Assembly (NCBI GenBank): GCA_950097015.1 | Contig: CATNEN010000039.1 | Location: 4,600,001-4,664,000, forward strand | DNA from: Macrostomum hystrix | Taxonomy: Eukaryota; Platyhelminthes; Macrostomidae | DNA: 64,000 nt | Direction: 5' to 3' | In this document: positions 22,985 to 33,300 of the stretch, in pieces | Layout of the letters: the number at the start of each line of letters is the position of its first letter | Position numbering within the stretch: position 1 is the first letter of the stretch | Made by a program: the position numbers and the translations under genes | The notes under the pieces: generated by a model | The model's input: the letters and a program-made list of their open reading frames with translations, nothing else | What the model was told of the DNA's origin: nothing | Databases searched by the model: none

Positions 22985-23325
22985 GACGCAGGCCGTCTCC
23001 GAGCTGGCTGCTGCCCACTCGCTGGCCGCTGCCCACTTGCAGGCCGCTGCCCACTCGCTGGCCGCTGTCCACTTGCAGGCCGCTGCCCACTCGCTGGCCG
23101 CTGTCCACTTGCAGGCCGCTGTCCACTCTCTGGCCGCTGCCCACTCGCTGGCCGCTGCCCACTCGCTGGCCGCTGCCCACTCGCTGGCCGCTGCCCACTT
23201 GCAGGCCGCTGCCCACTCGCTGGCCGCTGTCCACTTGCAGGCCGCTGCCCACTCGCTGGCCGCTGCCCACTCGCTGGCCGCTGCCCACTCGCTGGCTGCT
23301 GCCTCCGCGCTGGCCGTTGCCTTCT
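22985..23325. repeat. 18-bp minisatellite in the KDZ element
   Basis: About 19 copies of CTGCCCACTCGCTGGCCG with an ACTTGCAGG variant interspersed. Because the period is a multiple of three, all frames read open, giving artefactual ORFs on both strands. It lies just beyond the 3' end of the companion gene. Confidence 0.92.
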
Positions 23326-23552
23326 CGCTGGACGCTGCCTTGATCATCATGGCCGACTCCGTGCTGGACGTCGCCGTGATCATTATGGCCGTCTTCGAGC
23401 TGGCCGTCACCATTGGTGCCAACTACAATGTACAAACAGAATGTAGTAAGTCCCATTCGTGTGGATCGATTTCCATGGATGGGGTTTTGTTGGGATGTGA
23501 TATCCTCCAAAAGGGTATATTTTCTCTCAAATATCCCATCAAAAGAAGGCGG

Positions 23553-24938
23553 CTATATGGGTCCCAAGGATCCTGAAGCCGATGGGAGTGCCGACACGGC
23601 ATCAATGATTGACTGCTGTGGCTGCGGACGTGCATCGATATGGCAGGCAACTACCTCGAGAGGTCGTGAAAGTTTGTAGATTATGACTGTTTTGGTTTCG
23701 CTTTGCTCCGATCTTGCTTACTGACAATTTCTACGAACTTTTGAAGAAAAAATCCTCGTAGAAAGCTTATAAATACCCGAAAGCGCCGGATGGAAGGACA
23801 GAGGCTGACTAAGAACCGCTTTAATTGCACTGATGTGCATCCACGTTGGATTGCCAACTTCTGGTTGGAAGAAGCCGATTGCTGGGATCTCACTCCACTT
23901 GATGGAACCTTTGCATCCAGCGGCGTCTAAAAAAGCAGTGTAAATGCGAAATTTGTCCACATTTCAAATGATATAAATTATTTCTTTCAGCACATACAAA
24001 TCAATACGAACAGAATTGGGCAAATATTGAGCACAGTACGCAGTAATCTCTGAGCATGCCAACAATCTCTACTTCCGCATACATCAGCTGGTACGAACCC
24101 ACCCACACTTCTTCCAAATTCACCAGGCAGCTGCGAAGGACGCCTGAACTGAGAGGATCCAGCGGATCCACGATTGACATTTTGCAAGGATATAACCCTG
24201 CAAATAGTATAGTTGTACCTTACTTACGAAATGCTTCTTTTGCCTTTTGGCGCAGGACCTTCCTTAAGCCGTTGATAGTCTCCTTTGGCGGACATTTTAG
24301 TTCTCCGAGTAGCTTCTGAAAGAGAGTTTTTAACATTAGTAAGCAGACAATCAACACTTTACGTAAAGAACAATTAATAAATATACCTCTGTAACCTGAC
24401 GAGCCAGCGGCACAAGTTCCTGGTCCTCGGGAGAGCAGGCAAAGTACGGTGGCTTGTTGTCACGGACAACCACCAGAAAGAAGCGAGAAGTCTGATCGGT
24501 TCTTAGCTAAAGTGATTGATTGAGGGACAAAGCAATTATTACCAGATGAACTTATTCTGGCATTCTTTAGCATTCACTACTATCAGCATTCAAAGCCCAA
24601 AAAGACATTCAGAAAACCACGTACCATTTTTTCAATTGTTGACAGCTTAGGTGGCATACTTGCTGCTTCTGCAGCAAGTCGCTGCTTGGTTGCCCCGCTG
24701 AGCCGGTGGTATTTGATTGCCGTTTCCTTTTGCTGATCTATTAAAGAAAGAGAGTGATCAGCTGCGAGGATACACAACTCCGATTTGTATAATTCTGAAT
24801 TCTAATTAAATTAGCTAAAACAATGGATTAAAGCCATTTAGTGAGAACAACTCGAATCGTATACTAATAAAAGTGTAAGAAAGACTTACCAAACTTCTTC
24901 TGCGCCTTCAGAAATGCAGTGTAGGAGTTGCGAACCAT
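23553..24938 (-). CDS. Unrecognised seven-exon companion gene of the KDZ transposon
   Basis: Exons (minus): 24938-24890, 24737-24625, 24506-24387, 24315-24228, 24197-24012, 23926-23777, 23686-23553. All six junctions keep phase and total 840 nt, 279 aa with a stop. Most borders are good GT-AG sites; exon 5 uses GTTCGT, also used once in ATG4. I do not recognise the family. The N terminus (NSYTAFLKAQKKF, then IKYHRLSGATKQRLAAEA) faintly resembles an HMG box, suggesting DNA binding, but this is inference. The middle is rich in conserved-looking hydrophobic blocks (SRFFLVVVRDNKPPYFACS, NLEEVWVGSYQLMYAEVEIV). The start is the first ATG after an acceptor-like AAG, so an upstream exon cannot be excluded. 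It faces the transposase inside the same element. Confidence 0.7.
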
Positions 24939-25311
24939 CTTAAAAGTCAATAAAAGCGGAACAATGGCATTGTAGAAAGATGCATGCAGACACATGGATT
25001 TGCATTTAATATTTAGGTATCTCAAGAACCGCCCAAAACTCAGAATCCCTACCAAATCGCCAACAGAGGGAGTAAATGCAGCAATAGAGTGAAATTGGGG
25101 GGAGTGCGAGAAGCAAAAAGCAGAGAAGAAAAAGTGGGGTGGAAGATGGGATTGAAAGTGGCGGAACATGACAGTGGGGGCGGGAAAGTGAAACGATCAA
25201 AAGTGCGGGAGCTATTGTAAGACCGTGATAGCGGGTGAAAAAAGTGACAACGAATGTGAGGCCGCGGAATCAGAGGTGCAAATGTGGAAAGAAAGTGGTA
25301 GACGAGCAAAA

Positions 25312-26960
25312 GTAGAGTAGATGGTGGAGTAGAAAGTAGGGAGGGGCAGAAAGTATGGTGGGGCAGAAAGTAGGGAGGGGCAGAAAGTAGGGGGCAGAAA
25401 GTAGGGAGGGGCAGAAAGTATGGTGGGGCAGAAAGTAGGGAGGGACAGAAAATAGGGGGCAGAAAGTATGGTGGGGCAGAAAGTAGGGAGGGGCAGAAAG
25501 TATGGTGGGGCAGAAAGTAGGGAGGGGCAGAAAGTATGGTGGGGCAGAAAGTAGGGAGGGGCAGAAAGTATGGTGGGGCAGAAAGTAGGGAGGGGCAGAA
25601 AGTATGGTGGGGCAGAAAGTAGGGAGGGGCAGAAAGTATGGTGGGGCAGAAAGTAGGGAGGGGCAGAAAGTATGGTGGGGCAGAAAGTAGGGAGGGGCAG
25701 AAAGTAGAGGGCAGAAAGTAGGGTGGGGCAGAAAGTAGGGAGGGGCAGAAAGTATGGTGGGGCAGAAAGTAGGGAGGGGCAGAAAGTATGGTGGGGCAGA
25801 AAGTAGGGAGGGGCAGAAAGTAGGGGGCAGAAAGTAGGGTGGGGCAGAAAGTAGGGAGGGGCAGAAAGTATGGTGGGGCAGAAAGTAGGGAGGGGCAGAA
25901 AGTATGGTGGGGCAGAAAGTAGGGAGGGGCAGAAAGTATGGTGGGGCAGAAAGTAGGGAGGGGCAGAAAGTATGGTGGGGCAGAAAGTAGGGAGGGGCAG
26001 AAAGTATGGTGGGGCAGAAAGTAGGGAGGGGCAGAAAGTATGGTGGGGCAGAAAGTAGGGAGGGGCAGAAAGTATGGTGGGGCAGAAAGTAGGGAGGGGC
26101 AGAAAGTAGGGGGCAGAAAGTAGGGTGGGGCAGAAAGTAGGGAGGGGCAGAAAGTAGGGGGCAGAAAGTAGGGTGGGGCAGAAAGTAGGGAGGGACAGAA
26201 AATAGGGGGCAGAAAGTATGGTGGGGCAGAAAGTAGGGAGGGGCAGAAAGTATGGTGGGGCAGAAAGTAGGGAGGGGCAGAAAGTATGGTGGGGCAGAAA
26301 GTAGGGAGGGGCAGAAAGTATGGTGGGGCAGAAAGTAGGGAGGGGCAGAAAGTATGGTGGGGCAGAAAGTAGGGAGGGGCAGAAAGTATGGTGGGGCAGA
26401 AAGTAGGGAGGGGCAGAAAGTATGGTGGGGCAGAAAGTAGGGAGGGGCAGAAAGTATGGTGGGGCAGAAAGTAGGGAGGGGCAGAAAGTATGGTGGGGCA
26501 GAAAGTAGGGAGGGGCAGAAAGTATGGTGGGGCAGAAAGTAGGGAGGGGCAGAAAGTATGGTGGGGCAGAAAGTAGGGAGGGGCAGAAAGTATGGTGGGG
26601 CAGAAAGTAGGGAGGGGCAGAAAGTATGGTGGGGCAGAAAGTAGGGAGGGGCAGAAAGTATGGTGGGGCAGAAAGTAGGGAGGGGCAGAAAGTATGGTGG
26701 GGCAGAAAGTAGGGAGGGGCAGAAAGTAGGGGGCAGAAAGTAGGGTGGGGCAGAAAGTAGGGAGGGGCAGAAAGTAGGGGGCAGAAAGTAGGGTGGGGCA
26801 GAAAGTAGGGAGGGACAGAAAATAGGGGGCAGAAAGTATGGTGGGGCAGAAAGTAGGGAGGGGCAGAAAGTAGGGAAGGACAGAAAGTAGGGGGCAGAAA
26901 GTAGGGTGGGGCAGAAAGTAGGGAGGGACAGAAAATAGGGGGCAGAAAGTGGGATGAGGA
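25312..26960. repeat. 1.65-kb subterminal minisatellite of the KDZ element
   Basis: About 97 copies of a 17-bp half-unit (GGGAGGGGCAGAAAGTA alternating with TGGTGGGGCAGAAAGTA), making 34-bp dimers with occasional 13-bp short units (GGGGCAGAAAGTA). Strong purine/pyrimidine strand bias. The unit recurs, inverted, beside the left arm. Two open frames of about 590-600 codons across it are artefacts. Confidence 0.97.
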
Positions 26961-27301
26961 CAGGAAGTGGTGAAGGACAGAAGGTAGTGAGGAACAGAAA
27001 GTGGGGAGGTGCAAATAGTGGGAAAGGCAGCAAGTAAGGATGTATTGAAAGTAGAGAGGGGTAGAAAGTAGGAAGTATGGAGGGAAAAACAGTGAGGATG
27101 GACAGAAATTATGGAGTTATGGAGTTACCCACAGAAAGTGGGCATCTTGTAAGGAGTAGGAGAAGGGGCAGATAGTGGGATATAAATGAGAAGGGCAAAA
27201 ATTGGGATAAGATAGGATAGGTAAAAGTGGGGATCAAACTACAAAACAAAATGCTGATGGTTTATTTGCTGCTGTTCCAATAGTTGATATGCCTTTTGGT
27301 A

Positions 27302-28264
27302 TCCAGGGTTGAATTTCAGGATACAAAAAATGCCAAAACAGAAAATGTGGATGGCACTGAGCCATCTTGGGTCTAATTTCAGAATGACCCAGCATCTCCC
27401 TAGCTAAAATAACCAATAATATAGATTATAGAAGAGAAAATAGAGCAAAATAACAAATAGATTATGGGACAAATCAGAGGATATATAGCAGTAGAAAGGC
27501 AAATACAATTTATTGTTTGGGCCTGTTTTTTAAGCATTTGCCAAAAGCAAAACATAACTCATTTGACTATGATATAGGCGGGCAACAAAGCAAAGAAAAC
27601 CAGTCTAGAATAGATTAATTTCTTTATCATTTATAATAATAATTACATGTATGATGTACCACTTTTAATATGACATCTTAGCCACATAGGATGATGGCCA
27701 GGATACTGCAGACATCATCAAGTCAAGGCCCAATTCAAATATACAAATCATCTATATAATTGGACATATGGCTATGGATATGAAATATAATATCATTATA
27801 TCAATCCAATCCATGAATTTGGATGCTTATACCATGCATGAAAATAAGCATACCCTGTAATATTAGTAATATAGTATTAGCATTACTATTAGTCCAGACA
27901 TAAGTTATTTCAATGTAGCTTACTACACAGGCCTGTCAAATTAAAACGATCTGAAGTACTTTTCAAATATATCAATTACCAAAAGCCCAGAATGCCACGC
28001 CCCTGTTTCTAATAATGCTTAATTTAAAAAACCAAGTATTTTTAAACAACGCGAGTTTCTCTCACGAGACTATACTTAAACAAATCACGCATTTTTTCCT
28101 TTTGCTTGGCTTTAGTTAGCATTGCCAAGCTATCCCTATGCATTTCATCAGAGCTGCGCTTTTCCCAGGCAATGATACCAAGAAAGCGGGAAAGCGCAGC
28201 TTTTGCCAGGCAAGCCTGGAGATATTTTGATCTTTTTCCCAGTCTAGCCTATTGCCGTCGGGTG
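27302..28264 (-). repeat. KDZ element right terminal inverted repeat (963 bp)
   Basis: Exact-looking reverse complement of 10101-11063. Similarity stops abruptly at 27302; the inward neighbour sequences of the two arms differ. Confidence 0.93.
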
Positions 28265-28271
28265 ATTATAG
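28265..28271 (+). repeat. Target-site duplication, right copy
   Basis: ATTATAG, matching 10094-10100, directly after the last base of the right arm. Confidence 0.8.
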
Positions 28272-28953
28272 CAATAGGCTAGGCCTATAGCGCTAGCATC
28301 AGTCCTGACTCCTGACAACTGACAGCTTGTTAAGGAAAAAGTTTTGGATTTGACTCTGGTAGATTTTTTGCGCTTTTTACTATTAATTCATAATAATAAG
28401 AAAGCAGACAAGGCAATAAAGAAACTAACTTTGGTTTAGTATATTAAATTATTCATTTAGGCCTAGTAATTGAAATGGACAAATACAAATGCATGATTAA
28501 GCATCAGCAAGCGACGAACTCTTAATCGTAACAGATAATTTCTTAGAAAAACTTAAATTATATTAAAGCTTAATAGTGGTCGTGGTGTCAATTGCACTTC
28601 AGATATAGTGAAAATTAGCAAGACAGTATACAGTTTCTTCACGCGAGTATGTTTATCATTCACATTCGCAATGTTTGCTTTGTGCAACAAATATTTCAGA
28701 CACACAGATCTAGGTTTTCATATTTATTATATTCAGGGATAGATAAAAAACGCGTTACTTCAAAAAGCTTCTCTTCACCTTTACAATGTCATTATTGTTA
28801 TGAGCAAAAATTGTTTAAAATGTAAACTTCAACGTATAACTTTGTTCAATTATTAAAAGGAACTGGTTTTTTTAAATACACTTGTTATGCTTAGTTTGAC
28901 GGTACGAAAATAGAAATTCATAGAAACTGTCAGATCGGCGCAAAGACCACTTC
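28272..28953. other. AT-rich intergenic region
   Basis: Nothing recognised. This is the right-hand continuation of the pre-insertion host sequence that begins left of 10094. Confidence 0.4.
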
Positions 28954-29174
28954 ATGAAGAGGTCTTGTCTTCTTGTTATAATAGTCCTTGGATCGGCGTT
29001 GGCGGTGGTGGCGAATGCGCCCACGGCCACACTACCCATAGTACGGTGTATATTATACATATAGCTAGATGTTTTATGGCTGACTTGCAGGCGCTGGGTC
29101 TCAGCCCCCCGGACACTGTTGCCTGCCCCTCCTGTCTGTTTCGCAAGTGCGTGTCTCGCGGAACATCTATCTAG
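28954..29174 (+). CDS. Candidate small secreted peptide, two exons
   Basis: Exon 28954-29040 starts ATG and encodes a textbook signal peptide (MKRSCLLVIIVLGSALAVVA, then NAPTATLP). A 50-nt intron (GTACGG...TTGCAG) leads in phase to exon 29091-29174, which ends ACPSCLFRKCVSRGTSI and a stop. The total is 56 aa, with a mature part of about 35 aa holding three cysteines. Without splicing the frame stops after eight more codons. I know no homologue. The GTACGG donor is not strong, so the second exon is tentative. Confidence 0.4.
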
Positions 29175-30303
29175 TACATGTAGCACATATTGTGTATTTT
29201 ATTATTATTATATGTGTATAATATATTAATAGTATACACGTATACATATGTTTTGTATATATAGAAAAGTGAGATATAAGTTTTTTAACTGAATATACAC
29301 ACAGCTTTATTTTAAAGTGCTTGTTTTTGTATGTAGTGAGTAGTGATAACTTAAGTAGCAGCATATTAGCTACCTGCCTAGTTGAAGTTGGTTAAGCGTC
29401 ATGTTTTCGCTAGAGTGCTGCCATAGAATCCATAGATACAGGTATGGCTATAGGAAGTTGCAGTTATTATGGACACAGCTTTTTGGACAAAATTTACTGA
29501 TACAGATATGATTACAGGAACTTCTGTTTCCCATATCTTTGTTCTGTCTCTTGAGTTTGCACCAATGTGATTAAAACAGTGCAGAAACAAAAGAGACAAC
29601 AAAAAATAGAACACTAGAGAGAAAGAAACACAAGCATAAACAAAAAGTTCAGTTTTGTCATCTCTAATAAATCAGCCTGACAATGCCAATCGACTTGGGA
29701 AAACAAGTCATGTTAATTTAGCTATTTAGATTATAAAAAAGAAAAATGGGAATTTTTGTGTTTACCTTTATTTTCTTGACCTTCATAAATCTGTTTCATA
29801 CCTTCATAGACCTTCAAAGCCAAAGGGGAAAAGGTTTTTGTGGGTTCTGAGTAAAAAAGTTTGCAATTTTGTTCTATACACAACCACTTTCTATATAATG
29901 GCTTCTATATCCCAGGATTACCACACAATGACTTAATAGGACATGGGGAATTAGGGATTTTGGAAACATTTTTTCAAATGTGAATTGAATAAAAGTTCAA
30001 TAGAGTCAAAGGGGATGCACTGAAGATTACTCATATTTAATTGTAGTATAGGCAACTATAGGCCTGAGGCTTTTGTGGGTACCCAAATATATTGGAATAC
30101 CAGACTAAGTGGGAAATAGTGATTGATTTTTTAGGTGAAGTGAAGAATAATTGGTTTACACTTTAACTTATTTTTTATGTTAATTTTGTCAGGTAAATTG
30201 TGTCCAATTTTTTAGTTTTTTACTTTGTTTTTAGCTATGAGGTCTTACTTAGCCATAATTTGTGACTTCAGCACTGTGCAACAGCAGACATTTAGAACAA
30301 GGT
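29175..30303. other. Intergenic region upstream of the adiponectin receptor gene
   Basis: AT-rich; no RNA gene, repeat family or convincing exon seen. It should include the AdipoR promoter unless an untranslated first exon lies further left. Confidence 0.4.
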
Positions 30304-33300
30304 ATGGAGTCTAAGCCTAGTAACAAATGTGAGTCCACGGAAGAGCCAATGGTGCTGGCAGACTGTTCATCACCATTAGGCAATGAGAACCCAGCTAATT
30401 TCTGTATAGAGAATCATCTAGACTCTAATAATGTTGATGACACACTTGATATGACTCGACAACGGCTTACTGCTAATGATTGCAATGTAAGATTTACTTC
30501 TTATCTTTCAGTAGCTATTGTGACACTTTATTTCTTGTTAACGTTCTTGTTCAATACAATTATCATGTAGTATTTAGTTCTAGTGGATAAAAACTGGTAG
30601 CACACAAAAACTACTCGTAGTAGCATACCTCGAGTATATACAAAAGTGATCATTTGATTTCTTTATCAGGTGACCAACATGAATTAATTAGTACGTATTA
30701 AATACAAAAGGAAATTGATAACGAAACTATTCTAAACTAATGCGCTGGTAATCAATTGATAATTGCAGGTGGGCTGCCGGCTATGGCACATTATTCAGTG
30801 ACACGCAGCCAGCGAGGAGGCAATTCTGCCCATTCCGCTGAATCCTGTGGAACATGCTCACACATGCTCACAAATACTGTACACAAGCACACGCTTACAC
30901 AGGTGTGTACATCTGGCCTGACTTCGTCATCGTCACACAGTGTATACTTCACTGTGCCTTGGAGGTTGGCCCTCAAAAGCGTTAATTGCACGACAAGGTG
31001 CCAAGCCTTCTCTCTGCGGCTGCGCCCCAAATGAATGTGGCCTCGCCGCTGAATCGAGCTCAGGGACCTTGTAGTACGAAGTAAAGGAAAATAAGTTTTA
31101 CTCCCTGATTTTCTCATAAAGAGGGGTTCACTTACATGGCCAACTATCTAAGTTGACTTTTCGATATCAAATATTCACACTGCAAACACAATTCATCTAA
31201 TATTCTAAGTAGGGATGCGTTAAATTAACTAAAATAAAAACGTATTATCTTCCTAGTCCGATGACGCTGAGGCGGTTCCGACTGCCAAGCCGAGAGTCGA
31301 AGACTCCAAAGTTGAATCCAAGCGACAATCGAAGCACAAATCGTTGACTCCACAGCCGGCCGCCAATCTGTCTGCAACTATTCGTCATGGCTTTGACGAT
31401 CTGGCTAGTCGAGCCAAGGATGGCGCCGACCGACTCTTGCACGTCTGGCGCCGTGGCTGGCTCCTCACGGAGCACCGCAGCCTGCCTGACTGGCTCAAGG
31501 ACAATGACTTCCTTGTTGAAGGCCACCGGCCACAGCTGGGGAGCTTCACCAAATGCTTTCAAAGCATCTTTCGTGTTCACACTGAGACTGGAAATATTTG
31601 GACTCACATGCTGGGTCTGTCTTTCTATTCATCACTTCGTGTTCTCTATTATATGAATGCATCCAGATCCAGATCCCATTATTCTAAACCCATCGAGATC
31701 CCCTTCTTCTACACCCATCCAGATCCCATTCTTCTACACTTATCCAGATCCCATTCTTTTACACTTATCCAGATCCCATTCATCCACACCCATTCAGATC
31801 CCATTCTTCTACACCCATCCAGATCCCATTCTTCTATACCCATCCAGATCCCATTCTTCTACACCCATCCAGATCCCATTCTTCTACACCCATCCAGATC
31901 CCATTCTTCTACACTTATCCAGATCCCATTCATCCACACCCATTCAGATCCCATTCTTCTACACCCATCCAGATCCCATTCTTCTACACCCATCCAGATC
32001 CCATTCTTCTATACCCATCCAGATCCCATTCTTCTACACCCATCCAGATCCCATTCTTCTACACCCATCCAGATCCCATTCTTCTACACCCATCCAGATC
32101 CCATTCTTCTACACCCATCGAGATCCCATTCTTCTACACCCATCCAGATCCCATTCTTCTACACCCATCCAGATCCCATTCTTCTACACCCATCCAGATC
32201 CCATTCTTCTATACCCATCCAGATCCCATTCTTCTATACCCATCCAGATCCCATTCTTCTACACCCATCCAGATCCCATTCTTCTATACCCATCCAGATC
32301 CCATTCTTCTACAGACATCCAGATCCCATTCTTCTACACCCATCGAGATCCCATTCTTCTACACCCATCCAGATCCCATTCTTCTACACCCATCCAGATC
32401 CCATTCTTCTACACCCATCCAGATCCCATTCTTCTATACCCATCCAGATCCCATTCTTCTATACCCATCCAGATCCCATTCTTCTACACCCATCCAGATC
32501 CCATTCTTCTATACCCATCCAGATCCCATTCTTCTATACCCATCCAGATCCCATTCTTCTACACCCATCCAGATCCCATTCTTCTACACCCATCCAGATC
32601 CCATTCTTCTACAGACATCCAGATCCCATTCTTCTACACCCATCCAGATCCCATTCTTCTACACCCATCCAGATCCCATTCTTCTACACCCATCCAGATC
32701 CTATTCTTCTATACCCATCCAGATCCCATCAGACACCTAGATCCCATTCTACAAAAGGCCATATCGCCATAGTCTACAGACTGGATTTTGATCCGCATTC
32801 TGCTGCAGGCTGCATCGCATTCACCGCCATGGCCATATACTTCCTAAGCCGGCCAGCAGCCCAGGTCCAAGTGCAGGATAAGCTGGTGTTCTCCGCCTTC
32901 TTCCTTGGCGCCATCCTCTGCATGGGCCTCTCCTTCCTGTTCCACACAGTCTATTGCCATTCGGAGCGGATCGGCCGGCTGTTTAATAAGTAAATCTCAT
33001 GCAATGTATTAAATTAGATGGCTATTTGACATCAGGAATGGTCATTTCAATCAGGAATGGTCATTTCCAATCAGGAATGGTCATTCCCTATCAGGAATGG
33101 TCATTTCCAGTCAGGAATGGTCATTTCCAGTCAGGAATGGTCATTTCCAGTCAGGAATGGTCATTTCCAATCAGGAATGGTCATTCCCTATCAGGAATGG
33201 TCATTTCCAGTCAGGAATGGTCATTTCCAGTCAGGAATGGTCATTTCCAGTCAGGAATGGTCATTTCCAATCAGTAATGGTCATTTCCAATCAGAATTGT

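Larger units (their letters stand above)
10101..28264. mobile_element. Complete 18.2-kb KDZ-superfamily DNA transposon
   Basis: The element begins CACCCGACGGCAATAGGC and ends with its exact reverse complement. It is bounded by ATTATAG at 10094-10100 and 28265-28271; an 8-bp ATTATAGC also fits if the first C is shared. Inverted arms of 963 bp appear almost identical. Contents, left to right: left arm; a two-copy remnant of the right-hand minisatellite; KDZ transposase (plus); a poorly understood middle; an 18-bp minisatellite; an unrecognised seven-exon gene (minus); a 1.7-kb minisatellite; right arm. KDZ/Zisupton transposons are known to be large, with TIRs and 8-bp duplications. Near-identical arms and open reading frames suggest recent activity. 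Confidence 0.92.

Noticed and set aside
22926-23576. Overlapping repetitive ORFs on both strands
   Set aside because: An 18-bp array gives open frames everywhere; the flanking non-repeat parts show no recognisable domain.
25212-27033. Minus-strand open frames of about 590-600 codons rich in FCPSLLSAPPYFLP-type repeats
   Set aside because: They are the 17-bp subterminal minisatellite read through; two frames are open over the same array, with no exon borders or family match.
31344-32993. 549-codon plus-strand frame joining AdipoR exons 2 and 3
   Set aside because: The middle is the intron 2 minisatellite. Splicing 31614 to 32809 restores the conserved receptor sequence in phase.
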